NCBI RefSeq assembly: GCF_003721225.1
Contig: NZ_RIZI01000149.1
Location: 1-22,471, forward strand
DNA: 22,471 nt
Source: Acidithiobacillus sulfuriphilus
GTDB lineage: Bacteria > Pseudomonadota > Gammaproteobacteria > Acidithiobacillales > Acidithiobacillaceae
Direction: 5' to 3'
Positions within the stretch are counted from its first letter, which is position 1. Every line of letters starts with the position of its first letter. The translations under genes and the position numbers were made by a program. The notes beneath the pieces are model-generated. The model saw nothing but the letters and a program-made list of their open reading frames with translations. It ran no database searches and was not told the origin of the DNA. Shown piece after piece: positions 1 through 7,523 of the stretch.

Positions 1-15
1 CCCCCCCCCCCCCCC
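1..15. repeat. Homopolymeric C run at window start
   Basis: Fifteen consecutive C residues open the window and are followed directly by an AT-rich stretch. A run this long at the very edge is most simply a contig-end or sequencing artefact. A true phase-variable tract cannot be excluded, because nothing upstream is visible. Confidence 0.8.
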
Positions 16-235
16 AATACAGAAATATTATATAAAGTCAATACCTGAAAGGTCCGGCGATCCCCATGGGATTTTCGATGAGGCAACTTGGCATCGCTTG
101 TGCCAGCGTGTCGGTAACGACTGTAAGGCCGCAGCCTGGGTGCGGACGCGGCAGGCGGAGATGTCCGATCTCCATGAACCATTCCGGAGCAACTATGTGC
201 GCCTGATGGCGCGTTTTTTGTTGGATGATGCCTAG
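2..235 (+). CDS. Possible 3' end of a truncated or partial gene
   Basis: Reading frame 2 is open from the window edge to a TAG at 233-235. Its last part, from about position 71, reads like a plausible small-protein C-terminus ending in RLMARFLLDDA. No in-frame ATG is present before 161, so either the gene begins upstream or only a short peptide starting at ATG 161 (24 residues, preceded by GGAG) is made. The first residues come from the C run and cannot be trusted. The product is not recognised. The frame may be open by chance, and the stretch could instead be the leader of the sigma factor gene that follows 42 nt later. Confidence 0.25.
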   Translation, partial: PPPPPIQKYYIKSIPERSGDPHGIFDEATWHRLCQRVGNDCKAAAWVRTRQAEMSDLHEPFRSNYVRLMARFLLDDA

Positions 236-277
236 TCTTCTCGGTGGAAACCATCCCAGGGTCCATGGAGATCGGCG

Positions 278-1231
278 ATGCAAGGGCTAGAGCGACAAAC
301 GGTAGAAGAAGGCGGGGAACAGCACTGGGAGTCTGCTTTGCCTTCCTTGGATCGTGATCCGGAAAGTGACGGCGCGACCACCGCCGGCCGACGCTTCGCT
401 GAGGATACGGTCAGCGCTTATCTGCGGAAGATCGCCCATAAATCCCTGCTTTCGGCAGCGGAGGAAACCGCCCTGGGGCACCGTGTGCAAGCGGGAGATC
501 CGGCCGCCAGGGCCATCATGATCGAAAGCAATCTCCGCCTGGTGGTGATGATTGCCCGCCGTTATCTACGCCGAAGCCTTCCCCTGCCGGATTTGATCGA
601 AGAGGGCAACATCGGCTTGATCCGCGCCGTAGACAAGTTTGATCCCCGCCGCGGTTTCCGCTTTTCCACCCATGCCACCTGGTGGATTCGCGAAAACATC
701 GAGCGCGCGCTGATGAACCAGGGCCACATGGTGCGCTTACCGATTCATGTGATCGCGGAACGGAGCGCCTGCCTTCGAGCCGCCCGGACTCTCGGCCATG
801 ACCTTCACCGCCAACCCAGCATGGAGGAAATCGCGCAGGCGCTGGACAAACCAGTGGCTGCGGTGCAGCGGAGCATGGCCCTTGGGGAATCGGTGATCAG
901 CTTTGATGTTCCCATGGACCAGGGGGGAGGGCGCACCTTGGCGGACGTTCTGCCCGATCCGGACAACCAGGGCCCGGAGTGGGCTCTGGTGCATAAGGAC
1001 CTCAACCAGCAGATGCGGGTATGGTTGGCCCGTTTGCCAGGGAAACACCGGTATATTTTGATGCGGCGCTTTGGGTTGGACGGCGGGGAGGAAATCAATT
1101 TACGGGAAATTGGGAAAATCATGGGTCTCACCCATGAGCGGGTGCGGCAGATCCAGGTAGAGGCGCTGCAGGCGCTGCGGCAAACCATGGAGGCCGAAGG
1201 CCTGTCCACGGAGGTGCTCTTCACCAACTAG
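278..1231 (+). CDS. rpoS: RpoS-like RNA polymerase sigma factor (paralogue 1)
   Basis: This encodes a sigma-70 family factor of 317 residues that directs RNA polymerase to promoters; the RpoS group governs general stress and stationary-phase genes. Region 1.2 starts near residue 42 ([10 protein letters not shown]). Region 2 runs about 80-150 with the core-binding [10 protein letters not shown] at 105-114 and the -10 element helix [14 protein letters not shown]. Region 4.2 has a helix-turn-helix at about 274-301 containing [10 protein letters not shown], very close to the E. coli RpoS helix. The C-terminus resembles RpoS (GLSTEVLF against GLNIEALF). ATG 278 is preceded by GGAG at 267-270, 7 nt away. 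The residue matching sigma70 Q437 is Glu. A second RpoS-like gene of the same length lies at 7524. Family membership is firm; calling it the true rpoS orthologue is an inference. Confidence 0.88.
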   Translation: MQGLERQTVEEGGEQHWESALPSLDRDPESDGATTAGRRFAEDTVSAYLRKIAHKSLLSAAEETALGHRVQAGDPAARAIMIESNLRLVVMIARRYLRRSLPLPDLIEEGNIGLIRAVDKFDPRRGFRFSTHATWWIRENIERALMNQGHMVRLPIHVIAERSACLRAARTLGHDLHRQPSMEEIAQALDKPVAAVQRSMALGESVISFDVPMDQGGGRTLADVLPDPDNQGPEWALVHKDLNQQMRVWLARLPGKHRYILMRRFGLDGGEEINLREIGKIMGLTHERVRQIQVEALQALRQTMEAEGLSTEVLFTN

Positions 1232-1319
1232 AAGCTTTTCCGCCCCTCTGAATGGTTCGCTTGGGTACCGGCGCAGGCACCCCTGATGAGGGCACGACTA
1301 CATGATAAAGGAGATTCCC

Positions 1320-1712
1320 ATGGCTGACCTCACCCCATACCTGCAAGACCTCAAAAACGCAGCCATCGCCGTCGGCTGGTACGAGATCAAGGGCGGCACC
1401 CTCGTCAAGCAGCAAGCGGCCGACCGCTTGGCGAGAATGGAAGCCCTGCTGCGGGAGAAAGGGGCGAGAGAAGAACAATTGGCGCCCGTCCGCGAAAACG
1501 GTCTTTTGCTCGGACGCTACCGCCGGGAAGCGGCACTGGAGTTGGCGGATGCGGTCGCCTGTCTCATGACGGAGCCCAGCCCCCATGCGCAGCGTCGGGT
1601 CAAATTGGCAGAGCTGCATGCCCAGCAAGCGGGACTGTCCCAGAAGCAAATCGCCGCGGCAAAGCAAGAAGGGATAGCGATGCTGGCCGCTGCGGACTAC
1701 CAGGATGGATGA
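1320..1712 (+). CDS. Unrecognised 130-residue soluble protein
   Basis: The family is not recognised. The start is placed at ATG 1320 because a strong AAAGGAG at 1307-1313 sits 6 nt before it; an in-frame ATG at 1302 lies just upstream of that site and is unlikely to be used. The predicted protein is rich in Ala, Leu, Glu, Gln, Lys and Arg, has no signal peptide or membrane segment, contains no cysteine apart from one near residue 91, and looks largely alpha-helical. It lies 88 nt after the sigma factor gene and 267 nt before the proton ATPase gene on the same strand, so it may be read with either. A cytoplasmic stress-related or regulatory role would be guesswork. Confidence 0.65.
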   Translation: MADLTPYLQDLKNAAIAVGWYEIKGGTLVKQQAADRLARMEALLREKGAREEQLAPVRENGLLLGRYRREAALELADAVACLMTEPSPHAQRRVKLAELHAQQAGLSQKQIAAAKQEGIAMLAAADYQDG

Positions 1713-1818
1713 TGACTGGCAGCGCAACGGCCATGCGGACCAGTTTTCGTCCCTTGGTGCTTAACGGACAAATCCGGATCCCCTGGGTAAGGGTATCAGG
1801 CTTACGAGATTTGTTTTG

Positions 1819-1832
1819 TTTACTATAGTAAA
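1819..1832. promoter_or_regulatory. 14-bp perfect palindrome with embedded -10-like element
   Basis: TTTACTATAGTAAA is a perfect palindrome and contains TATAGT at 1824-1829, a good match to a sigma70 -10 box. No clear -35 lies 16-18 nt upstream. A short inverted repeat GTCGC/GCGAC (1842-1846 and 1855-1859) follows just downstream. The palindrome lies about 150 nt before the proton ATPase start, so it could be that gene's promoter overlapped by a dimeric repressor site. This is inferred from position and symmetry alone. Confidence 0.4.
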
Positions 1833-1979
1833 GAGACAGCAGTCGCCAACTGGAGCGACCGTGGGACATCCAGACAATCTGCCCGCGCCCGTCAGCCATC
1901 GGGATTTCCCCTGGATCGCGCGGGGGAACCGCAAAGCCGTGCGCAGGACCAGCGCATTGCCAGTTATCAGGAGATCCAT

Positions 1980-4481
1980 GTGGAAGCGCAGACGGAAGAA
2001 CAGCAGAAAATCCCTCCCATAGAAAAAACCCTTGCCGAACTCCACTCCAGCATCGACGGAATCAGTACCGAAGAAGTCCAAAAACGGCTGGAGAAATATG
2101 GCCAAAACGCCATACAGGAAAAGAAAGTCAGTCCCATGATGCGCTTTCTGCATTATTTTTGGGGACCGATTCCATGGATGATCGAAGTGGCGGCGGTACT
2201 TTCGGCAGTGGTCGGCCGCTGGTCAGATCTGATCATTATTTCCTTGCTCCTGTTGTTCAACGCGGGCATTGGGTTTTGGCAGGAATTCAAGGCCAGCAAT
2301 GCCCTGGAGGCCCTCAAGAGCCAACTGGCGCTCAAGGCGCGGGCGCTGCGCGATGCCCAATGGCAGGAGGTATTGGCGGCCCAGTTGGTGCCGGGGGACA
2401 TCATTCGCATTCGCCTGGGGGACATCATCCCCGCCGACGTGCAGCTCCTGGAAGGGGATTATCTGAGCGTCGATCAGTCCGCGCTCACCGGTGAGTCTTT
2501 GCCCGTCAGCAAAAAGGCGGGGGAGATCGCCTACTCCGGCACCATCGCGAAACAAGGCGAGATGGTGGCGGTGGTTACGGCTACGGGTATGAACACGTTT
2601 TTCGGCCGCACGGCGGGCCTGGTCCAGAAGGCCGGCGCCATCTCCCACTTTCAAAAAGCCGTGCTGCGCATCGGCGATTATCTCATCTACATTGCTTTGG
2701 GCCTGGTGGCCGTGCTCATCACCGTGGAACTGTTCCGTGGACAGCCATTCCTGACCCTCTTGCAGTTTGCCTTGATCCTCACCGTCGCCTCCATACCCGT
2801 GGCCATGCCCGCCGTGTTGTCGGTCACCATGGCCCTAGGCGCCATGAAACTCTCGCGCATGAAGGCCATCGTGACCCGCCTGGAGTCCATCGAGGAAATG
2901 GCAGGGGTAGAGATTTTGTGCTCGGACAAGACGGGTACGCTGACCCAAAACAAGCTCGCCATGGGCGCCCTGCAGCCCGTTCACGGCATCGACGCAAAGG
3001 ATTGCCTGCGCGCCGCCGCCTTGGCCTCCAAGGCCGAAGACCAGGACAGCATCGATCTGGCGATTTTGGGCGCGGTGAAAGATCCGCAACTCCTGTCCGG
3101 CTGGCAGCAACAAAAATTCGTGCCCTTTGATCCGGTCAGCAAGCGTACCGAGGCCACCGTCACCGATCCCGGTGGAAAGTCCTGGACAATGACCAAGGGC
3201 GCCCCGCAGGTCATCCTGGGCCTCTGCAGCATGGAAGCCTCTCCGCTTGAGACGGTCCAAGGGCAGATTGCGGCCCTGGCGGGAAAGGGCTATCGCACCC
3301 TGGGGGTGGCCCGCCGCCCCGAGCAGGGTGCCTGGGAGTTTCTCGGCATCATCCCCCTTTCCGATCCCCCCCGGGAAGACTCCAGGGCCACCATCGCCCA
3401 GGCCCAGGAACACGGCATTGAGGTCAAGATGGTCACCGGCGACAACGTGGCCATTGCCAAGGAGATTGCCGGCCAGCTAGGTTTGGGCACCGCGATCGTG
3501 GCAGCCGATACGGTCTTCGCCAAGGATGCGGATAGCGCCCATCTGAATGACCGAACTCGGGAGCAGATCGAGGGGGCCGACGGCTTTGCCCAGGTGTTCC
3601 CGGAACACAAATACGCTATTGTCAAGGCGCTGCAACAGAACGGCCACTTGGTGGCCATGACGGGAGACGGTGTCAACGATGCTCCGGCCCTCAAGCAGGC
3701 CGATGTGGGCATCGCGGTATCCGGCGCCACGGACGCGGCCCGCGCTGCGTCCGCCCTGGTGCTCAGCGCGCCGGGATTGAGCGTGATCATCAGCGCCATC
3801 GAAGAGGCCCGACGCATCTTCGAGCGGATGAACAGCTACGCCATTTATCGCATCGTCGAAACCATCCGCATCATGTTCTTTGTGGTGCTGGCCATGTTGG
3901 TGTTCGATTTTTACCCCATCACCGCCATCATGATCATCTTGCTGGCTTTCTTCAACGACGTCCCCATCATGGCCATCGCCACCGACAATACTTGGCTCGA
4001 TCCCAAGCCGGTACGCTGGGACATGCACCGGGTCTTGACCGTATCCACGGTGCTGGGCCTTATCGGGGTAGTGGAAACCTTCGGTATGCTGCTCATCGCA
4101 AGGGACTACTTCCATCTGGATATCGCCCATATCCAGACCCTCATTTTTCTCAAACTCGCGGTGGCCGGCCATCTCACCCTCTTCATTGCACGCACCCGCA
4201 AGCCGCTTCTGCAAAAGCCCTATCCTTCCGCAGCCCTCCTGTGGTCCGCCATCGTCACCAAGGCCTTGGCCACATTATTCGTGGTCTATCCCATGGGGCT
4301 GGTGGCCTCCATTACCTGGCTGCAGGCCGGCACCGTCTGGGTTTACTGCGTCGTCTGGATCTTTATCGAAGACTGGGCGAAATTGCGCGTATACCATCAT
4401 TTGGAATTGAGCACGCCGAGGCATCGCGATTTCCTGGATCGCCTAAACCAACCTCTCATGGGACCGACTTCCAGCCGATGA
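1980..4481 (+). CDS. Proton-exporting P-type ATPase (type III, PMA-like)
   Basis: This is an inner-membrane pump that hydrolyses ATP and expels protons; in acidophiles it would help hold internal pH and membrane potential. The 833-residue protein has the cation ATPase N-domain, the actuator-loop TGES at 170-173, the phosphorylated Asp316 in SDKTGTLT, the nucleotide-domain KGAPQ, and the hinge TGDGVND at 561-567. The M4 motif IPVAMPAVLSVT is typical of the plant and fungal proton pump group and not of calcium or heavy-metal pumps. Start is GTG 1980, preceded by AGGAG at 1969-1973 with 6 nt spacing; ATG 1978 is out of frame and stops early. The acetyltransferase gene begins 42 nt downstream, so co-transcription is likely. 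Substrate assignment rests on the family. Confidence 0.92.
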   Translation: MEAQTEEQQKIPPIEKTLAELHSSIDGISTEEVQKRLEKYGQNAIQEKKVSPMMRFLHYFWGPIPWMIEVAAVLSAVVGRWSDLIIISLLLLFNAGIGFWQEFKASNALEALKSQLALKARALRDAQWQEVLAAQLVPGDIIRIRLGDIIPADVQLLEGDYLSVDQSALTGESLPVSKKAGEIAYSGTIAKQGEMVAVVTATGMNTFFGRTAGLVQKAGAISHFQKAVLRIGDYLIYIALGLVAVLITVELFRGQPFLTLLQFALILTVASIPVAMPAVLSVTMALGAMKLSRMKAIVTRLESIEEMAGVEILCSDKTGTLTQNKLAMGALQPVHGIDAKDCLRAAALASKAEDQDSIDLAILGAVKDPQLLSGWQQQKFVPFDPVSKRTEATVTDPGGKSWTMTKGAPQVILGLCSMEASPLETVQGQIAALAGKGYRTLGVARRPEQGAWEFLGIIPLSDPPREDSRATIAQAQEHGIEVKMVTGDNVAIAKEIAGQLGLGTAIVAADTVFAKDADSAHLNDRTREQIEGADGFAQVFPEHKYAIVKALQQNGHLVAMTGDGVNDAPALKQADVGIAVSGATDAARAASALVLSAPGLSVIISAIEEARRIFERMNSYAIYRIVETIRIMFFVVLAMLVFDFYPITAIMIILLAFFNDVPIMAIATDNTWLDPKPVRWDMHRVLTVSTVLGLIGVVETFGMLLIARDYFHLDIAHIQTLIFLKLAVAGHLTLFIARTRKPLLQKPYPSAALLWSAIVTKALATLFVVYPMGLVASITWLQAGTVWVYCVVWIFIEDWAKLRVYHHLELSTPRHRDFLDRLNQPLMGPTSSR

Positions 4482-4523
4482 CGGAGGGAAATATCCGCCG
4501 CATTCTATGAGGAACGAGCAATT

Positions 4524-5246
4524 ATGGCAGGACCTCGCCCCGCTTATGCCGCCATGGCCGATGATTCGATCATTACGGGCGGCTTTTGGTCAGGAAAATC
4601 CGCCAACTTCAGCATCCGTCCATATCGGAACGCCGACAGAGCGAAGATCAGACATATCTGTTGCGAAACGGGATTCCTTGGCAACCCCATAGACGCCATA
4701 TTCTGCGATCGCGAGCTTTTCGCTGATCTTATGGTCAATCCCTATCTGGATTATGCCGAGGATTGGGCTTATGTGGCCACCCATGACGGCCGGGCCGTCG
4801 GTTATTTGCTGGGAGCGCCGCCTTCCTTTGATCGCTATATGGTCTATGCGGGTTCGGTAGCCACATTGCGCATGCTTCTCAAATCCGTGTCCGGGGCCTA
4901 TGCGCATCACCCGCGCAGTTCGCAATTCGTGGAATGGCTGCTTACCCGCAGCTTTCGCGAACGGCCCTGCCGCCCCCGGCGGGCCGCCCACATGCATTTT
5001 AATGTATTACCGGGGTTTCGCGGCCATGGCCTTGGCCGCCGCCTGTGGCGGGCTTTCGAAGAGCGCCTGAGCAAAACAGATAATCCTCGCTATTATGGCG
5101 AGTTGTTTTCCTGCAAAAGCCATCATCCGGAACGCGCATACCAACGCTACGGTGTGGGGGTCTATGATCGGGCGAAAACAACGATATTTGCGGGCAGCGT
5201 TAGCGAGGACGTATTCAATATCTGCGTCGTCAAGGAGCTCCATTGA
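4524..5246 (+). CDS. GNAT-family N-acetyltransferase
   Basis: A 240-residue protein with a GNAT fold: beta-1 begins at about residue 30 (FSIRPYRNAD), a central strand region ends in GRAVGYLLGAPP, and the acetyl-CoA pyrophosphate-binding motif A is VLPGFRGHGLGRRLW with RGHGLG at 166-171. It would transfer an acetyl group from acetyl-CoA to an amine; the substrate is unknown. The insert between strands 4 and 5 (about residues 95-150) is longer than in minimal GNATs and contains several His and Arg residues. ATG 4524 is preceded by a weak GAGG at 4509-4512; an in-frame ATG at 4554 is the alternative start. It lies between the proton ATPase and a membrane flippase-like gene on the same strand, suggesting an envelope or stress role, which is inference. 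Confidence 0.82.
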   Translation: MAGPRPAYAAMADDSIITGGFWSGKSANFSIRPYRNADRAKIRHICCETGFLGNPIDAIFCDRELFADLMVNPYLDYAEDWAYVATHDGRAVGYLLGAPPSFDRYMVYAGSVATLRMLLKSVSGAYAHHPRSSQFVEWLLTRSFRERPCRPRRAAHMHFNVLPGFRGHGLGRRLWRAFEERLSKTDNPRYYGELFSCKSHHPERAYQRYGVGVYDRAKTTIFAGSVSEDVFNICVVKELH

Positions 5247-5338
5247 CCGAAATATCCCACTGCCGAACCGATGATTAAAATAGGGAGGGTTGACTGCACA
5301 GCGCAGCCCAAAGCACCCCGCCAACAGGACCTACTTCC

Positions 5339-6319
5339 ATGCACCGGAAATTCTGGATAATTCTCGTCATTGCGCTTGGGGTATCCTTGCTACCCTTGTT
5401 CCTCTTCATCAATAGACAGGCTCTGCTGCTCTTGTTGAATATTCCACCAGTGATTTTGTTGGTATTGGTGACGCTGATGTTGATCAGTTGGATTTTTGAG
5501 GGAACGCGACTGGGCGTTCTCTGCAGCCTTTTGCATATCGGTTTGCCCTTGCACAAATCCATGGGCATCGTCATGGCCGCGGAATTTGCCGGAGCGGCCA
5601 CACCGGCGGCATCCGGTATGGGCGCCGCCTATATCCTGTTTTTGCGCCGCCGGGGAGTGGATGTAGGCCATTCCGGCGGCTTGTTGGTGCTCATCATCAT
5701 TTTCGATCTATTGTTCATTATCATATTATTCTCCGGCGCCATCCTCTTCATGATCGCTGCGTCGCGCCATGTTCCCAATCTGAGCGCCTTCGTCACGCTG
5801 CTTATTACGGTATTATCGACTTTCATCATCGCGATCTTGGCCTGGCACATCGAGCATCGGCGCTTGTTGTTATGGATCGACTATCTGTTGCGGCAGGTGC
5901 GCTGGTATCGTCGTCACCGTTTTGCCGTTGCGCGTTCCGTTCATCGCTTCGCCCAAGCGGCGGGGCTGATCAAAACCATGAATTGGCGCCACCGCTGGTT
6001 GATCTTTGGCAGCACCGCGGGCTATTGGCTCCCCCGGTATCTGATCTTATGGGTACTCATGGCCTACGCTGGTGTCGTAGTGAGCATCCCTTACCTGATC
6101 GTCAGCCAAACCCTGCTCAACCTGACCGTACAACTCAGCATCCTGCCGGGCGGTGCCGGAACTGTGGGCGCAGCTTACGCACTCTTGTTTGGCGGCACCA
6201 TGGCAAGGGGCGACGTGGGATTCAGCCTCCTGGGCTGGCGCTTTTTTACCTATTACTGGTATCTGCTGGTGGGGGCCCCATGGTTTTTCCTGGAGTTAAA
6301 ATCGGGTTTCCAGGATTGA
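5339..6319 (+). CDS. LPG_synthase_TM / UPF0104 integral membrane protein
   Basis: This 326-residue, strongly hydrophobic protein has about eight membrane segments and matches the transmembrane (flippase-like) half of lysylphosphatidylglycerol synthase. The signature loop LSILPGGAGTVGAAY lies near the C-terminal third, and the early EFAGAATPAASGMGAAY segment is also typical. It lacks the soluble aminoacyl-transferase domain of MprF, so it belongs to the stand-alone UPF0104 (YbhN-like) group, whose members are linked to lipid or polyprenyl carrier handling. ATG 5339 follows an ACAGGA at about 5324-5329. It lies 92 nt after the GNAT gene and probably ends that transcription unit, since a hairpin follows at 6432. 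The exact substrate cannot be told from sequence. Confidence 0.8.
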   Translation: MHRKFWIILVIALGVSLLPLFLFINRQALLLLLNIPPVILLVLVTLMLISWIFEGTRLGVLCSLLHIGLPLHKSMGIVMAAEFAGAATPAASGMGAAYILFLRRRGVDVGHSGGLLVLIIIFDLLFIIILFSGAILFMIAASRHVPNLSAFVTLLITVLSTFIIAILAWHIEHRRLLLWIDYLLRQVRWYRRHRFAVARSVHRFAQAAGLIKTMNWRHRWLIFGSTAGYWLPRYLILWVLMAYAGVVVSIPYLIVSQTLLNLTVQLSILPGGAGTVGAAYALLFGGTMARGDVGFSLLGWRFFTYYWYLLVGAPWFFLELKSGFQD

Positions 6320-6431
6320 GGCGGCAAGTACACGGGATTGGGGGCGCCGGCCTGGATGGCATGGACGCTGCGGTGGTTGCTTGATCGGGATGGTTTCGAG
6401 CATCGCCTCTGGTTGGAAGCGCCACGTCAAT

Positions 6432-6470
6432 CGGCCCCGTTGCGATAAGCGACAATGGGACCGCTTCTTT
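6432..6470 (+). terminator. Candidate intrinsic terminator after the ATPase-GNAT-flippase unit
   Basis: Arms CGGCCCCGTTG (6432-6442) and CAATGGGACCG (6453-6463) pair over 11 positions with one G-U wobble and one mismatch, followed by the pyrimidine/T-rich CTTCTTT. It lies in the 196-nt gap between the convergent flippase-like and LysR genes. The T-tract is interrupted, so efficiency is uncertain. Confidence 0.45.
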
Positions 6471-6515
6471 ACCGGCACAATAGATCAGTCTCAAGTCCGA
6501 CAGGCTGCAAGACGA

Positions 6516-7415
6516 CTACATTTCACCACTTCTCAGCATGATCAGGAAAACCGATAGGGCACGGGATCTCCGAGGTTTTTTGGGGGCGGCCATGTAGCCT
6601 TGCCAGCGCAAGTTGGGGGAAGATAGCCGGACGCAGGACAAATCCCAATCCTGGCGCCGCTGAAAGGCGGTCATGGTGACAAAGCCTACGCCCAGATCTG
6701 CTTTTACCATGGCACCGACTGATTCTACATCGGCCACCTCGATGAAATGCGCGGGACGAATGTGGTGGTTGAGGAATTCCTTTTCCAGGATCCGGCGAAC
6801 CCCTGATGAAGGCTCGCGCCAGACAATAGGATAGGGCAGGATATCCTCCATCTCCACGAACTCCGCTTTTGCTAGGGGATGGTTCCGCGGCATGATGGCA
6901 ATGATCTCATCCGTGCGCCATGTGGATACCTCATAATAATCTGGAAGATTCGGCAAATCCATTTCTCCCTCAAAGAAAAACAGGTCCAACTCTGCCGGGT
7001 TGATGCCATTCCAGTAAGTTACCCCGCTTTTAATGTAGAGGTTTATCCCTGGATAGATCTTTTGGAATTGTTGCAAGTAGGGTGGCAATAGGTAATTGGC
7101 GATCAGACTGGTTGATGCGATCCGCAGGTCGCCATCCCGGGCTGACCGCCGGCGTGCGACCAGGCTTTCGATATCCTGGAGGGTAGAGCGCAAGCGCCTG
7201 ATGTCTGGAAGTAAGGCCAGCCCCGCCGCCGTGAGTCGGATCCCGCTTCCTTCCCGAACATACAGCGGCTCCCCGACCGCTGCCGTCAGCTTGCGCAATC
7301 GTTCTGAAATGGCGGGCTGGCCACGGTGAAGCGTTGCCGCTGCTTCGCTGACGCTACCGGCTTCTGCTGCCGCAAGAAAGGCTAAAAGTTGTTCGGCATC
7401 CAATCGTAATGACAT
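6516..7415 (-). CDS. LysR-type transcriptional regulator
   Basis: A 299-residue LysR regulator that would bind DNA as a dimer or tetramer and respond to a small-molecule ligand. The N-terminal winged helix-turn-helix covers about residues 8-65, with the classic pattern of a conserved AAATLHRGQPAISERL helix. The substrate-binding domain follows from about residue 90 and contains WREPSSGVRRILE and the ADLGVGFV stretch typical of the CysB/CbbR-like fold. Start is ATG at 7415-7413, with GGAG six nt upstream; the frame stays open much further but would run through the divergent sigma gene. It is divergent from that sigma factor across 108 nt, a layout in which LysR proteins commonly control the neighbouring gene. 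The ligand is unknown. Confidence 0.9.
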   Translation of the reverse strand: MSLRLDAEQLLAFLAAAEAGSVSEAAATLHRGQPAISERLRKLTAAVGEPLYVREGSGIRLTAAGLALLPDIRRLRSTLQDIESLVARRRSARDGDLRIASTSLIANYLLPPYLQQFQKIYPGINLYIKSGVTYWNGINPAELDLFFFEGEMDLPNLPDYYEVSTWRTDEIIAIMPRNHPLAKAEFVEMEDILPYPIVWREPSSGVRRILEKEFLNHHIRPAHFIEVADVESVGAMVKADLGVGFVTMTAFQRRQDWDLSCVRLSSPNLRWQGYMAAPKKPRRSRALSVFLIMLRSGEM

Positions 7416-7523
7416 CGATATCTCCGATATTGTTACCAATAAAATCGATTTGATCACTTTTGAAGTATAGCTTATGGTTGATAGCGAATCCTTGCATTTA
7501 TATTTACAGTCATAGGTCCTATT
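7416..7523. promoter_or_regulatory. Divergent control region between LysR and second sigma factor
   Basis: This 108-nt AT-rich spacer holds signals for both directions. ATATC-TCC-GATAT (7418-7430) is an interrupted palindrome that covers the LysR ribosome binding site. For the sigma gene, TTGATC (7450-7455) and TATGGT (7473-7478) sit 17 nt apart as -35/-10 candidates. ATAGG-T-CCTAT (7512-7522) is an odd palindrome that covers the weak AGG Shine-Dalgarno and ends one base before ATG 7524. LysR auto-control and translational control of the sigma gene are inferences. Confidence 0.5.

Noticed and set aside
157..173. Inverted repeat GGAGAT-GTCCG-ATCTCC as a terminator
   Set aside because: No T-tract follows on either strand; it was kept only as an unassigned hairpin.
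38..283. Minus-strand 81-residue open frame upstream of the first sigma gene
   Set aside because: Composition is Pro/Trp/Arg-rich with no family-like pattern, and it overlaps the sigma gene start. Plus-strand frame 2 of the same interval looks more protein-like.
1777..1797. Hairpin GATCCCCT / AGGGTATC as terminator of the small gene
   Set aside because: One mismatch, and the T-rich stretch begins about 12 nt downstream, too far for an intrinsic terminator.
4507..4692. Plus-strand 61-residue open frame at the start of the GNAT gene
   Set aside because: It is in another frame of the acetyltransferase gene and ends inside it without any domain.
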